Positions 18,996 through 26,037 of a DNA stretch of 64,000 nt are shown piece after piece (positions within the stretch are counted from its first letter, which is position 1; each line of letters starts with the position of its first letter). The stretch is from Pantoea sp. AS-PWVM4 (GTDB taxonomy: Bacteria > Pseudomonadota > Gammaproteobacteria > Enterobacterales > Enterobacteriaceae), in contig NZ_ASZC01000003.1 in the NCBI RefSeq assembly GCF_000468095.1, positions 372,001 through 436,000 of the forward strand, given 5' to 3'. The notes below the pieces were generated by a model. It did not search any database. It was not told the DNA's origin and saw nothing but the letters and a program-made list of their open reading frames with translations. A program made the translations under genes and the position numbers.

Positions 18996-19496
18996 ATGTT
19001 AAACAAAATCAAGTCAAATCTTCTCGTTACAACATTATGTCTAATGTTGTCATCCCCATATGTATTTGCAAATCCGGGTAATGGTAATGGTAATGGTAAT
19101 GGTAATGGTAATGGCAATGGACACGGCAATGGGAATGGACACGCAAACAATAGTGGGAATAGTAAGAAAGGATATAATGACAGCAGTTATAGTTCGGGTG
19201 TAAAAGGAAAAAATCCACGTAATGCAGACACGGAAGTTTCATTTTCATTTGCAAGAGGTTTAGCCATTGATATGGGGATGACGGGGTATAAGTCGTTGCC
19301 TCCGGGAATTGCGAAAAATCTGGCGAGAGGTAAGCCGTTACCGCCAGGAATCGCGAAGCGGTATGTTCCCAAATCAATGCTCAGTGAACTGCCTTACTAT
19401 CCAGGTTATGAATGGCGTATTGTTGGTGACGACCTTGTTCTTATTGCGCTAAGTACTGCGGTGGTGACTGCAATTATAAATGGCGTTTTTGATTAA
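18996..19496 (+). CDS. CigR-like exported protein with Gly-Asn repeat
   Basis: This is a 166-residue exported protein. The signal peptide MLNKIKSNLLVTTLCLMLSS ends near VFA. It is followed by a low-complexity (Gly-Asn)n tract, a segment GLAIDMGMTGYKSLPPGIAKN, the partly repeated LPPGIAKNLARGKPLPPGIAK, and a C-terminal hydrophobic helix (DLVLIALSTAVVTAIINGVF). The last half resembles the Salmonella CigR anti-virulence family; that assignment is from memory. I chose ATG 18996 because GGAAG stands 7 bases upstream and a signal peptide follows directly; the ATG at 18933 adds a non-signal extension. The gene is AT-rich and is absent at this place in E. coli. Confidence 0.7.
   Translation: MLNKIKSNLLVTTLCLMLSSPYVFANPGNGNGNGNGNGNGNGHGNGNGHANNSGNSKKGYNDSSYSSGVKGKNPRNADTEVSFSFARGLAIDMGMTGYKSLPPGIAKNLARGKPLPPGIAKRYVPKSMLSELPYYPGYEWRIVGDDLVLIALSTAVVTAIINGVFD
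19077..19112 (+). repeat. Hexanucleotide microsatellite (GGTAAT)x6 in the CigR-like gene
   Basis: Six perfect GGTAAT copies are followed by degenerate units (GGCAAT, GGACAC, GGGAAT) to about 19142. Each unit encodes Gly-Asn or a variant, so slippage would change tract length without breaking the frame. Confidence 0.9.
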
Positions 19497-19527
19497 CTGT
19501 CCCTCAGCACATTTACCCATAATAGAA

Positions 19528-19556
19528 AAGAGGGGGGATAAATATCATCCCCTCTT
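19528..19556 (+). terminator. Hairpin after the CigR-like gene
   Basis: AAGAGGGG (19528-19535) and CCCCTCTT (19549-19556) form a stem whose inner part GATA/TATC extends it, followed by ATCTT. It sits between the convergent CigR-like and cysteine-rich genes. Confidence 0.75.
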
Positions 19557-19620
19557 ATCTTCAGAAAATGGTTGCGGAACCGAACTGTGGTCTCTCCACA
19601 ATCTCAATAAACCCATGCTA

Positions 19621-20364
19621 TTACTTAGGGTAATAAATGGCGCACTCATGGGCTAACGGGCCATCTGTCAGAGTATTACCACTACAGCAGTCTAAACCAT
19701 CTCTTCCAACATAAGTGTTATTTCTGCATGCGGCGGGTAATAATTTTCTCCATGTTTTACCATCGCTATTTTTTCCCGTACCATAGCGTTCATAGGCACA
19801 CTTTTCTGACCGCATATCTACCTTAGTCACCCCTCTATTGTAAGATGTCTCGCCCTGGGTGAGGCATTGTTTATATTTCTCAGTATCTTTGGTTTTTTCC
19901 TTATTTGCACTCATCATAATGTTTACACAAACATCTTTGCTGGGGTTTTGTATGCAATTGATTCTTGTGTTGAGTCTACTTGCACTCTTTTGCATAGATG
20001 AGCACATCTCAAGTAATACTCGTTGCATTGGGTTTTTACCACAAGCTTGTATGTAGAATGCAGGTGTGAAATCGAACGTGTTTTTGTGGGGGCCAGGTCC
20101 GCGATACATTACATTCAAGCATTGCTTTCCTCCTGACTCCAGACAAATACGACATTCGCTGTTAGGTTTACACGGTTCATATTGAGTATTTGGCTTGTAA
20201 GCGAATTCAGTACCATTCATTCGCTTATCAAAGACAACATGTGCATCGCAATTTGCAGGGCAGGAAACACCATCTGAATAAATTGTTATCTTCTTTTGCT
20301 CTGCATGCGTAAATGTCGATGATGAAAAAAAGAAAGCAAAGCAGATGATCATGCGTATAACCAT
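19621..20364 (-). CDS. Exported cysteine-rich protein of unknown function
   Basis: This 247-residue protein starts with a Sec signal peptide (MVIRMIICFAFFFSSSTFTH, cleavage near THA|EQ). The mature part has 16 cysteines, an even number, spread along the chain (CPANC, ECRIC, DCC among them). Up to eight disulfides in the periplasm or outside the cell are therefore likely. I do not recognise the family. The gene and its surroundings are markedly AT-rich compared with yciI and tonB, and it is missing from the E. coli order, so acquisition by transfer is likely. It is convergent with the CigR-like gene. No effector or immunity motif is visible. Confidence 0.75.
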   Translation of the reverse strand: MVIRMIICFAFFFSSSTFTHAEQKKITIYSDGVSCPANCDAHVVFDKRMNGTEFAYKPNTQYEPCKPNSECRICLESGGKQCLNVMYRGPGPHKNTFDFTPAFYIQACGKNPMQRVLLEMCSSMQKSASRLNTRINCIQNPSKDVCVNIMMSANKEKTKDTEKYKQCLTQGETSYNRGVTKVDMRSEKCAYERYGTGKNSDGKTWRKLLPAACRNNTYVGRDGLDCCSGNTLTDGPLAHECAIYYPK

Positions 20365-20515
20365 GATTACATCTCCGATGTGTGTTGAGATGAATTCATA
20401 GTAGCAAATGAGTATGGTTTTCGTGTTTATTATTTTTTATTGTGTTTTAATTTTTCTGATAATTATTTAATTATAAATAATTAGCAAGGTGCTTATTGCG
20501 TATCATTTCAAAATG

Positions 20516-20542
20516 AACGGTTGCAATTTCCATGCAACCGTT
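20516..20542. terminator. Stem-loop downstream of yciI
   Basis: AACGGTTGCA (20516-20525) and TGCAACCGTT (20533-20542) form a perfect 10-bp stem with a 7-base loop. It lies just after the yciI stop on the minus strand. Confidence 0.7.
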
Positions 20543-20565
20543 TGTTCTTTATCGTAAAAGTATAT

Positions 20566-20862
20566 TTAGAATACCCGCTTAAACGGCTTTACTGCCACCT
20601 GCTTGTACACGCCCGCCGCGATATAAGGGTCGTCATTGGCCCAGGATTGTGCCGCTTCCAGTGACGGGAACTCTGCAATCACCGTAGAACCGGTAAAACC
20701 GGCCGCGCCAGGATCGTTGCTGTCGACGGCGGGCATTGGGCCAGCCACAATCAAACGCCCTTCATCCTGCAACAATTGCAGACGTGCCAGATGGGCAGGG
20801 CGTACAGCGGTGCGTTTTTCGAGCGAGTCAGCATTGTCTTCCGCATAAATGACATAAAGCAC
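20566..20862 (-). CDS. yciI: YciI-family protein
   Basis: This 98-residue ferredoxin-like-fold protein contains the family segments [39 protein letters not shown] and [22 protein letters not shown]. Conserved His and Asp residues (in RPAHL and DDPY) form the putative active site of the family. Its reaction is not known in enterobacteria. The gene diverges from tonB as in E. coli. Confidence 0.92.
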   Translation of the reverse strand: MLYVIYAEDNADSLEKRTAVRPAHLARLQLLQDEGRLIVAGPMPAVDSNDPGAAGFTGSTVIAEFPSLEAAQSWANDDPYIAAGVYKQVAVKPFKRVF

Positions 20863-21007
20863 GATAGGGAACTCCCGTTAGACTGGTCTGATTTGCCGAA
20901 CACGTTAAGTGATCGTTAATCAGAGTGCAAACGAAAGATAATCCCACTGCCATCCAGCGCAAATGGGGCTAAAAAAGGCATTTACGGTACACACTTAACT
21001 CTGCTTG

Positions 21008-21037
21008 TTGAAACTGATTGCTATTTGCATTTAAAAT
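21008..21037 (+). promoter_or_regulatory. tonB promoter with Fur-like box
   Basis: TTGAAA (21008-21013) and TAAAAT (21032-21037) are separated by 18 bases. TGATTGCTATTTGCATTTA at 21015-21033 covers the spacer and the edge of the -10. The same string stands in the E. coli tonB promoter as I remember it, where Fur and iron repress. Transcription would start near 21043. Confidence 0.75.
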
Positions 21038-21066
21038 CTGCGCTTCACTCAATGAACATGACTGTT

Positions 21067-21810
21067 ATGACGACGCTGACTACGCCTTTTCCCAAACGTA
21101 CCCCGGTTTCTGTGCTGTTATCTGTGGTTCTTCACGGTACGGTAATTGCCGGCATTCTTTATGCATCGTTTCATCAGGTCATTGAGGTTCCGAAAGCATC
21201 CCAACCGATCAGCGTTACCATGGTGGCGCCTGAAGTGCAGCCTGAACCTGCGCCGACCGTGCAGACCCCGCCGCCACCAGAGCCAGAACCCACTCCTGAG
21301 CCAGTACCAGAAGTCGCGCCGGAACCACCAAAAGCCGAGCCAGTTCCGATCCCGATTCCAAAACCTGAGCCGAAGCCAAAACCCAAGCCGAAGGTAGAGA
21401 AGAAGCATGAGCCGAAACGTGAGGTGAAACCACGCGAAGAGGCGAAGGCGCAGGCTCCGGTGAAAACTGACGCCCCAACTACCCAGACGCGCCCGACGAC
21501 CGCACCGCGAACCACGCCAACCTCCACGCCTTCGGTTTCTGATGGCCCGAAAGCGATGAGTGTCAGTAAGCCAGCCTATCCGGCACGCGCCTTCGCGCTG
21601 CGCGTTGAGGGGCGGGTGCGGGTACAGTTCGATGTGGATAGTGACGGTCGTGTCGATAACATTCAGATTCTGTCTGCGGAACCGCGCAACATGTTTGAAC
21701 GTGAAGTGAAGCAGGCGATGAAGAAATGGCGCTATCAGCCAGGGCGTCCCGGCACCAACCTGACGATGAATATCGTGTTCCGCATCAACGGTGGCGCGAA
21801 CATCGAATAA
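21067..21810 (+). CDS. tonB: Energy transducer TonB
   Basis: TonB couples the proton-motive force from ExbB-ExbD to outer-membrane receptors for siderophores and cobalamin. The protein has an N-terminal anchor (SVLLSVVLHGTVIAGILYASF), a long Glu-Pro then Lys-Pro periplasmic spacer, and a C-terminal domain with PAYPARAFALRVEGRVRVQF and NMFEREVKQAMKKWRYQPG. I prefer the ATG at 21067 (MTTLTTPFPKRTPV, 247 residues) because it aligns with E. coli TonB and leaves room after the promoter; ATGs at 21052 and 21058 are possible. Immediately after the stop comes the split terminator and the 552-bp inserted element. Confidence 0.95.
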   Translation: MTTLTTPFPKRTPVSVLLSVVLHGTVIAGILYASFHQVIEVPKASQPISVTMVAPEVQPEPAPTVQTPPPPEPEPTPEPVPEVAPEPPKAEPVPIPIPKPEPKPKPKPKVEKKHEPKREVKPREEAKAQAPVKTDAPTTQTRPTTAPRTTPTSTPSVSDGPKAMSVSKPAYPARAFALRVEGRVRVQFDVDSDGRVDNIQILSAEPRNMFEREVKQAMKKWRYQPGRPGTNLTMNIVFRINGGANIE

Positions 21811-21820
21811 GAAAAAAGCG

Positions 21821-21829
21821 GTCAATGAC
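21821..21829 (+). repeat. Target-site duplication, left copy
   Basis: GTCAATGAC directly precedes the left terminal inverted repeat. The same 9 bases follow the right end at 22382-22390. Confidence 0.75.
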
Positions 21830-22381
21830 TAATGCTGGTCAGTTAAGGCCATATTCGGAAAAGGCTGCCATTGTTTAAAGAATGGCAGCCTTTTTTCATG
21901 CGTACTCTGCTGTAGGCCATCGCCCCTCTGCGGCTGCCGGGCAGTCCTCGCGCCGCTGACGCGGTGCCTTCGGCTTCAACGTCGTGCCGACGGACCGTTC
22001 GGGGAAGTCCATCCCTGTCCACCCCGAACTGACTCACGCATCCCTGCGTGAGTCTCCTGGCACAACGTCAAAGCCTCAGCGCTGCGGATAGCCCTTTGCA
22101 CCAGCCTTCACCATTGTGCCCTTTCTGGCAACACACACCGAAGCTTTGGAGCAGACTGGGCCGCTCAGGGGCAGGCAATCCGCAGCGCTGAACAGAATGA
22201 GTCTGCCAGGAGAGCGCGCATGGATGCGCGTGAAAGGCGGGGTGGGACAGGGATGTACCATCCCTGCCGGTCCGTCAGGCAGACGAATGAGGTGAAGGTA
22301 CCGCGTCAGCGGCGCGAGGACCGCCAGCCCCTGAGCGGCACCAGACTGCGTCATCACCGATTGCTTAACTGACCAGCATTA
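21830..22381. mobile_element. 552-bp non-autonomous palindromic element with IS4-like ends
   Basis: The element begins TAATGCTGGTCAGTTAAG (21830-21847) and ends with its exact complement (22364-22381). It is flanked by 9-bp direct repeats GTCAATGAC. These ends differ at only two positions from the E. coli IS4 ends as I remember them. There is no transposase gene. Inside, further blocks pair outer-to-inner: 21940-21971 with 22294-22325 (30 of 32), 21989-22025 with 22239-22276, 22034-22062 with 22204-22233, and 22076-22093 with 22174-22191 (17 of 18). The whole is a giant imperfect palindrome centred near 22130. The only asymmetric block is a terminator at 21859-21896. Short open frames inside are not convincing. 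Confidence 0.75.
21859..21896. terminator. Intrinsic terminator carried inside the element
   Basis: AAAAGGCTGCCATT (21859-21872) and AATGGCAGCCTTTT (21881-21894) form a perfect 14-bp stem with loop GTTTAAAG and a T-run. It could terminate tonB in place of the split terminator. Confidence 0.88.
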
Positions 22382-22390
22382 GTCAATGAC
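22382..22390 (+). repeat. Target-site duplication, right copy
   Basis: GTCAATGAC follows the right terminal repeat and matches 21821-21829 in direct orientation. Confidence 0.75.
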
Positions 22391-22407
22391 CGCTTTTTTT
22401 AGCGCTG

Positions 22408-22824
22408 TTAATCACTCAGATTGGCTTTACCCGGTGGCAGTGGCCGTGACTTGCCGGAGTTATCAATAGCGACATAAATAAACACCGCTTCGGTCGCACA
22501 ATATGTCTGACCAATCGGTTCGGACGAGACTTTTTTGATCCACACTTCCACGTTGATGGTCATCGAGCTGTTACCGGTGCGAATGCAGCGGCAATAGCAG
22601 CTCACCACATCACCTACCGCCACGGGTTTCAGGAAACTCATGCCATCCACCCGTACTGTTGCGACACGGCCCTCAGCAATCTCTTTTGCCAGGATGGCAC
22701 CGCCCATATCCATCTGCGACATCAGCCAGCCGCCAAAAATATCACCGTTGGCGTTGGTATCTGCTGGCATCGCCAGCGTGCGCAGCACCATTTCGCCTTG
22801 CGGCAATTTATGTTTTTCGTCCAT
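22408..22824 (-). CDS. yciA: Acyl-CoA thioesterase YciA
   Basis: This 138-residue hot-dog-fold thioesterase hydrolyses a broad range of acyl-CoAs. Family residues include LPQGEMVLRTLAMPADTN and the active-site region ANGDIFGGWLMSQMDMGGA. I chose ATG 22824 (MDEKHKLPQGEMVL) because it aligns with E. coli YciA; the frame open to 22884 covers the yciB terminator and is not coding. Its stop lies only 8 bases from the right half of the split terminator. Confidence 0.94.
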   Translation of the reverse strand: MDEKHKLPQGEMVLRTLAMPADTNANGDIFGGWLMSQMDMGGAILAKEIAEGRVATVRVDGMSFLKPVAVGDVVSCYCRCIRTGNSSMTINVEVWIKKVSSEPIGQTYCATEAVFIYVAIDNSGKSRPLPPGKANLSD

Positions 22825-22860
22825 TGCTTCAGTTCTTATGCAGGTGAGGCGGCAAGCGCC

Positions 22861-22881
22861 AAAAAACCCGGCAGAGCCGGG
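22861..22881 (-). terminator. Terminator after yciB
   Basis: CCCGGC (22867-22872) and GCCGGG (22876-22881) pair around AGA. On the minus strand the stem is followed by TTTTTT. It lies between yciB and yciA. Confidence 0.85.
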
Positions 22882-22890
22882 CATCAGAGA

Positions 22891-23430
22891 TTATTTTTCT
22901 TCTTGTTGTGGCATGTGTCGCCAGATGTATGCGCCACTTAACAGGGTAAACAGCAGGGTAAGACCTGTCAGACCAAACACCTTAAAGTTAACCCAAAACT
23001 CCTGCGATAACCAAAATGCAACATAAATATTCGCCAGGCCACAGGCGAGGAAGAAAATCGCCCAGGCAATATTCAGACGACGCCAGACCGTATCCGGGAG
23101 CTGCAACTCTTTACCCAGCATGCTTTGAATCAGCGGTTGCTGCATAAACCACTGGCTGTAGAGCAACGCCAGCGCAAACAGAGAGTAAATCACCGTCACT
23201 TTCCATTTGATAAATTCATCGTTATGGAACACCAGCGTCAGCGTGCCAAACACGGCAACCAGTACGAAGGTGATGATGGTCATTTTTTCCAGTTTGCGGT
23301 ACAGCACCCAACTGGCGATCAGCGCGATACCCGTGGCAACCACCAGCGCGCCCGAAGCGACAAAAATGTCGTAAAGCTTGTAGAAAACGAAGAACACGAC
23401 CAAAGGGAGAAAATCGAGTAACTGCTTCAT
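22891..23430 (-). CDS. yciB: Inner-membrane septation/lipid-homeostasis protein YciB (IspZ family)
   Basis: This 179-residue protein has about five transmembrane helices. It starts [23 protein letters not shown] and contains [15 protein letters not shown] and [20 protein letters not shown]. Length matches the family. In E. coli it affects envelope synthesis and cell division together with DcrB; the mechanism is unsettled. It follows yciC after 51 bases and ends at an intrinsic terminator. Confidence 0.94.
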   Translation of the reverse strand: MKQLLDFLPLVVFFVFYKLYDIFVASGALVVATGIALIASWVLYRKLEKMTIITFVLVAVFGTLTLVFHNDEFIKWKVTVIYSLFALALLYSQWFMQQPLIQSMLGKELQLPDTVWRRLNIAWAIFFLACGLANIYVAFWLSQEFWVNFKVFGLTGLTLLFTLLSGAYIWRHMPQQEEK

Positions 23431-23481
23431 AGAATATCCAGTCAGGGGCGTTAATTCAGGCGCTCAACGAGCGCCATAAGG

Positions 23482-24222
23482 TTAACGTAACAGCATATAC
23501 AGCCGGTACAGGTAGATAATCAGGATGGCGGAAACCATGTTCCCCAACGCGTTCAAAACCACAGACGCGACATTGGCGGGCAGTACCGTCAGCGAGGAGA
23601 AAAAGAACATCAGCGCAATTTTCGCCAGCAGCCAGACAATAATGGCAGGCGCGATCAGTTTCATATTTTTCCATGCCATGCGCATACTGGCGCGCATCGC
23701 ACTCATCACACCCATCTTCTCATTGACCAGCATTACCGGTGCCAGCGATAGCAGGATCGCCAGCATCACCCCTGGCACCATCAGCACCATAAAGCCGAGT
23801 TGCACCAGCAGGGTGATTAAAAAGGTTTGCAGCAGCAATTTGGGCAGCGTTGGTGCTGAAGCACCGATGGCACGCAGCGCGCTCACACGCTGACCGCTTG
23901 ATACCATCGGGATCAGGCACAGCATACCGCCTAATAACAAGGTATTTCCCACCAGCGCCGCGAAGGTGCCTGCCGCCGAGGCGCGCAGCAAAATACGCTG
24001 CTGTTCCGGCGACATATTCTGTACCAGTTCAAACAGCGAAGAAGCGCTGTCATCGCTCTGACTCAACAGCGACAACTGGTCAGCACCAGGCGTCAGGGCG
24101 TGGCCGATAATCACGGTTATAAATGAGGTAAGCAACGCCATCAGCACAATGGTAATCAGCTGATGGCGCAGAAAATTTCCTGTGTCACGGTATAACGAGC
24201 TTGCCGTGATAGACATGTACAC
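23482..24222 (-). CDS. yciC: UPF0259 membrane protein YciC
   Basis: This 246-residue integral membrane protein has about six hydrophobic segments. Conserved stretches include [46 protein letters not shown] and [20 protein letters not shown]. Family function is unknown. It lies 21 bases after the YkgJ-like gene and ahead of yciB on the same strand, giving a probable three-gene unit. Confidence 0.92.
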   Translation of the reverse strand: MYMSITASSLYRDTGNFLRHQLITIVLMALLTSFITVIIGHALTPGADQLSLLSQSDDSASSLFELVQNMSPEQQRILLRASAAGTFAALVGNTLLLGGMLCLIPMVSSGQRVSALRAIGASAPTLPKLLLQTFLITLLVQLGFMVLMVPGVMLAILLSLAPVMLVNEKMGVMSAMRASMRMAWKNMKLIAPAIIVWLLAKIALMFFFSSLTVLPANVASVVLNALGNMVSAILIIYLYRLYMLLR

Positions 24223-24243
24223 TCCTTGGAGAAACCGGGTTAA

Positions 24244-24660
24244 TTAACCCGGCGATTGTACATGTTCTGCGGGCAGGCTGGCACCCGGATTAGGACATCT
24301 TTCTGTCATCTCAGGTAAAGAAGGGTGAAAAAGAGCAGGTAAACCATAGCGCGCTCTGGCCCGATCGCAGGCTTCGTTCAGCACGCCATGTTCACCCGAC
24401 ATCTCAAATTCACGGCAAGGGGAAGGACGGTGTTGATAAATGCCGCAAGAGACGCAGCCGCCGATCTCGCCCTGCAATGCCACACAACGCGGTTCGCGTA
24501 CGTTAGTGCCGCGCATATTCCGCATCAACAGGCTGAGGGGTTCGGTTAGTTCAACGGGAACGAGACCGCCCGCATCGTTAGCTTCGGCCCAATAGAAAGA
24601 AACACGGAAATGGGCGCAGCAGGCGCCACAGGTCATACAAGGGTTAAGTGAATCGCTCAT
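24244..24660 (-). CDS. YkgJ-family cysteine-cluster protein
   Basis: This 138-residue protein carries the Zn/Fe-chelating cysteine cluster [11 protein letters not shown] at residues 8-18 and further cysteines in [17 protein letters not shown] and [12 protein letters not shown], the pattern of the YkgJ family. The biochemical role is unknown. I chose ATG 24660 ([11 protein letters not shown]) because the frame upstream to 24789 runs through the divergent ompW promoter region. It is absent from this position in E. coli K-12 as I recall it. Confidence 0.85.
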   Translation of the reverse strand: MSDSLNPCMTCGACCAHFRVSFYWAEANDAGGLVPVELTEPLSLLMRNMRGTNVREPRCVALQGEIGGCVSCGIYQHRPSPCREFEMSGEHGVLNEACDRARARYGLPALFHPSLPEMTERCPNPGASLPAEHVQSPG

Positions 24661-24775
24661 TTGATCGCCCGCTTCTCCTAAGCATCGAACCAAAATCAAC
24701 GGAAGAGAAATAGCAAAGTAGTCACGCTGTGAAATTTTCGCAAGGGGATTTTTATTACGCTGTGTAAGGCCAAAA

Positions 24776-24789
24776 TTGATCTGAATCAA
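24776..24789 (+). promoter_or_regulatory. FNR box upstream of ompW
   Basis: TTGATCTGAATCAA matches the FNR consensus TTGAT-N4-ATCAA exactly. A TATTTG -10 at 24811-24816 would put the box near -41.5 of a start at about 24824, the class II activation position. E. coli ompW is FNR-activated. Confidence 0.75.
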
Positions 24790-24908
24790 TTCATTGTTTT
24801 ATAAGTGATTTATTTGAATTGATTCACATGCATTTTGCCTGAAAAAGCGTTAGATCTTTGCCACCAACGCTGATCAATAACATCAACAATTCTGGCAAAG
24901 GAGTGAAT

Positions 24909-25541
24909 ATGAAACTGGCAAAATGCGCGCTGCTGGTGGCACTGGCGATCCCACAATTGGCACTGGCCCATGAGGCGGGTGACTTCTTTATGCGTGCGGG
25001 TAGCGCGACAGTACGTCCGACCGAAGGCTCTGACAATGTGCTGGGTATGGGCGGTTTTAACGTTAGTAATGATACCCAACTGGGTCTGACTTTTACCTAT
25101 ATGGCCACCGATAACATCGGTGTCGAGTTGTTGGCTGCGACGCCATTCCGTCATAAGGTTGGTCTGGGACCAACGGGTAATCTGGCAACAGTACGCCAGC
25201 TGCCACCCACCTTGATGGCGCAATATTATTTCTTCGACAGTAAAAGCCAATTCCGTCCCTATGTGGGTGTGGGTATAAACTACACCACATTTTATGATGC
25301 CAAATTCAACCAGACCGGTCGTGATGCGGGTCTGACCGACCTTAGCGTGAAAGATTCCTGGGGAGCGGCGGGTCAGGTGGGCGTAGATTATCAAATCAAC
25401 CGCGACTGGATGCTGAATGCTTCACTGTGGTACATGGATATCGATACCACCGTAAAATTTAAAGCGAATGGACAACAACAGAATATTGATACCCGTATCG
25501 ATCCCTGGGTGTTCTTCTTTGGTGTTGGTTATCGTTTCTGA
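24909..25541 (+). CDS. ompW: Outer-membrane protein OmpW
   Basis: This 210-residue eight-stranded beta-barrel has a signal peptide (MKLAKCALLVALAIPQLALA, mature HEAGDFFMRAG). Family features are the N-terminal RAGSATVRPTEGSDNV, the LGLTFTYMATDNIGVELLAATPF strands and a terminal aromatic (GVGYRF) for BAM recognition. It forms a narrow channel for small hydrophobic molecules in relatives. GGAG stands 6 bases before ATG 24909. An FNR box precedes it. Confidence 0.95.
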   Translation: MKLAKCALLVALAIPQLALAHEAGDFFMRAGSATVRPTEGSDNVLGMGGFNVSNDTQLGLTFTYMATDNIGVELLAATPFRHKVGLGPTGNLATVRQLPPTLMAQYYFFDSKSQFRPYVGVGINYTTFYDAKFNQTGRDAGLTDLSVKDSWGAAGQVGVDYQINRDWMLNASLWYMDIDTTVKFKANGQQQNIDTRIDPWVFFFGVGYRF

Positions 25542-25562
25542 TTGGCGATGGGATGACAGCTC

Positions 25563-25586
25563 CAGGTCGCCATATATGGCGACCTG
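25563..25586. terminator. Palindromic stem-loop between ompW and the small exported gene
   Basis: CAGGTCGCCATA and TATGGCGACCTG form an uninterrupted 24-bp palindrome between two convergent genes. T-tracts are poor on both sides. Confidence 0.7.
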
Positions 25587-25595
25587 ATCTGAATA

Positions 25596-25946
25596 TCAGT
25601 GGGTAAGCGGCAACGTTTGCGATGCTTCCTGCTGTCCATCGGCTGTCATTGGCGTAAACATCACCTCTTTTTGCAGCGGCAGATGGTGTGGACAGGCACC
25701 GTAGACGATGACGGTTTGTCCCGGAAGTACTGTGGTTTCATTCAACGCCACAAGCGCATCATCCGGCAGCAGTTTGATATCTTTGTCGAGTTGGATCGGC
25801 ACTTTACCGTTATTCGTCACCGTCAGTCTTTGCTCTTTTATTCCCCATACCAGTGGCAGAGGGGCAGATTGTACTGCCTGAGAAAACAGCGAGCATAGCA
25901 GCAGAGCTGAAGGCACAAGGCAAAGAACCTTAATTGTCCTTGTCAT
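25596..25946 (-). CDS. Small exported protein downstream of the LPMO
   Basis: This is a predicted 116-residue secreted protein. The signal peptide MTRTIKVLCLVPSALLLCSL ends near VQSA, leaving a mature beta-rich chain PLPLVWGIKEQRLTVTNNGK and so on, with a single cysteine in YGACPHH. The VTNNGKVPIQLDK stretch recalls the edge strand of pilus-chaperone-like or Ig-like folds, but I cannot name the family. It lies 92 bases after the LPMO stop with only hairpins between, so co-transcription is plausible and suggests a linked role. Confidence 0.65.
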   Translation of the reverse strand: MTRTIKVLCLVPSALLLCSLFSQAVQSAPLPLVWGIKEQRLTVTNNGKVPIQLDKDIKLLPDDALVALNETTVLPGQTVIVYGACPHHLPLQKEVMFTPMTADGQQEASQTLPLTH

Positions 25947-26001
25947 ATACGACTTCCTGAGCATTCGCCTCCTGACGAAACAGGAGGCGATGAGATAATC
26001 A

Positions 26002-26028
26002 ACACGCCTTGATAATTACAAGGCGTGT
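26002..26028. terminator. Hairpin after the LPMO gene
   Basis: ACACGCCTTG (26002-26011) and CAAGGCGTGT (26019-26028) form a perfect 10-bp stem. A second stem, CCTCCTG/CAGGAGG, lies nearby at 25970-25987. No T-tract follows, so read-through to the next gene is possible. Confidence 0.6.
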
Positions 26029-26037
26029 GACAGGTGA

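Larger units (their letters stand above)
21812..22399. terminator. tonB/yciA bidirectional terminator, split by an inserted element
   Basis: The left half AAAAAAGCGGTCAATGAC (21812-21829) and right half GTCAATGACCGCTTTTTTT (22382-22400) would, if joined at one GTCAATGAC copy, form a classical hairpin with A-run, GC stem and T-run between convergent tonB and yciA. E. coli has a bidirectional terminator at this place. Here the halves are separated by the 552-bp element. Confidence 0.75.

Noticed and set aside
21843..22357. Two short minus-strand frames inside the 552-bp element
   Set aside because: They cover the foldback arms, have no ribosome sites and give proline/arginine-rich translations; the element reads as non-coding.
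22825..22884. N-terminal extension of YciA
   Set aside because: It would translate through the yciB terminator hairpin and has no match in YciA; ATG 22824 is preferred.
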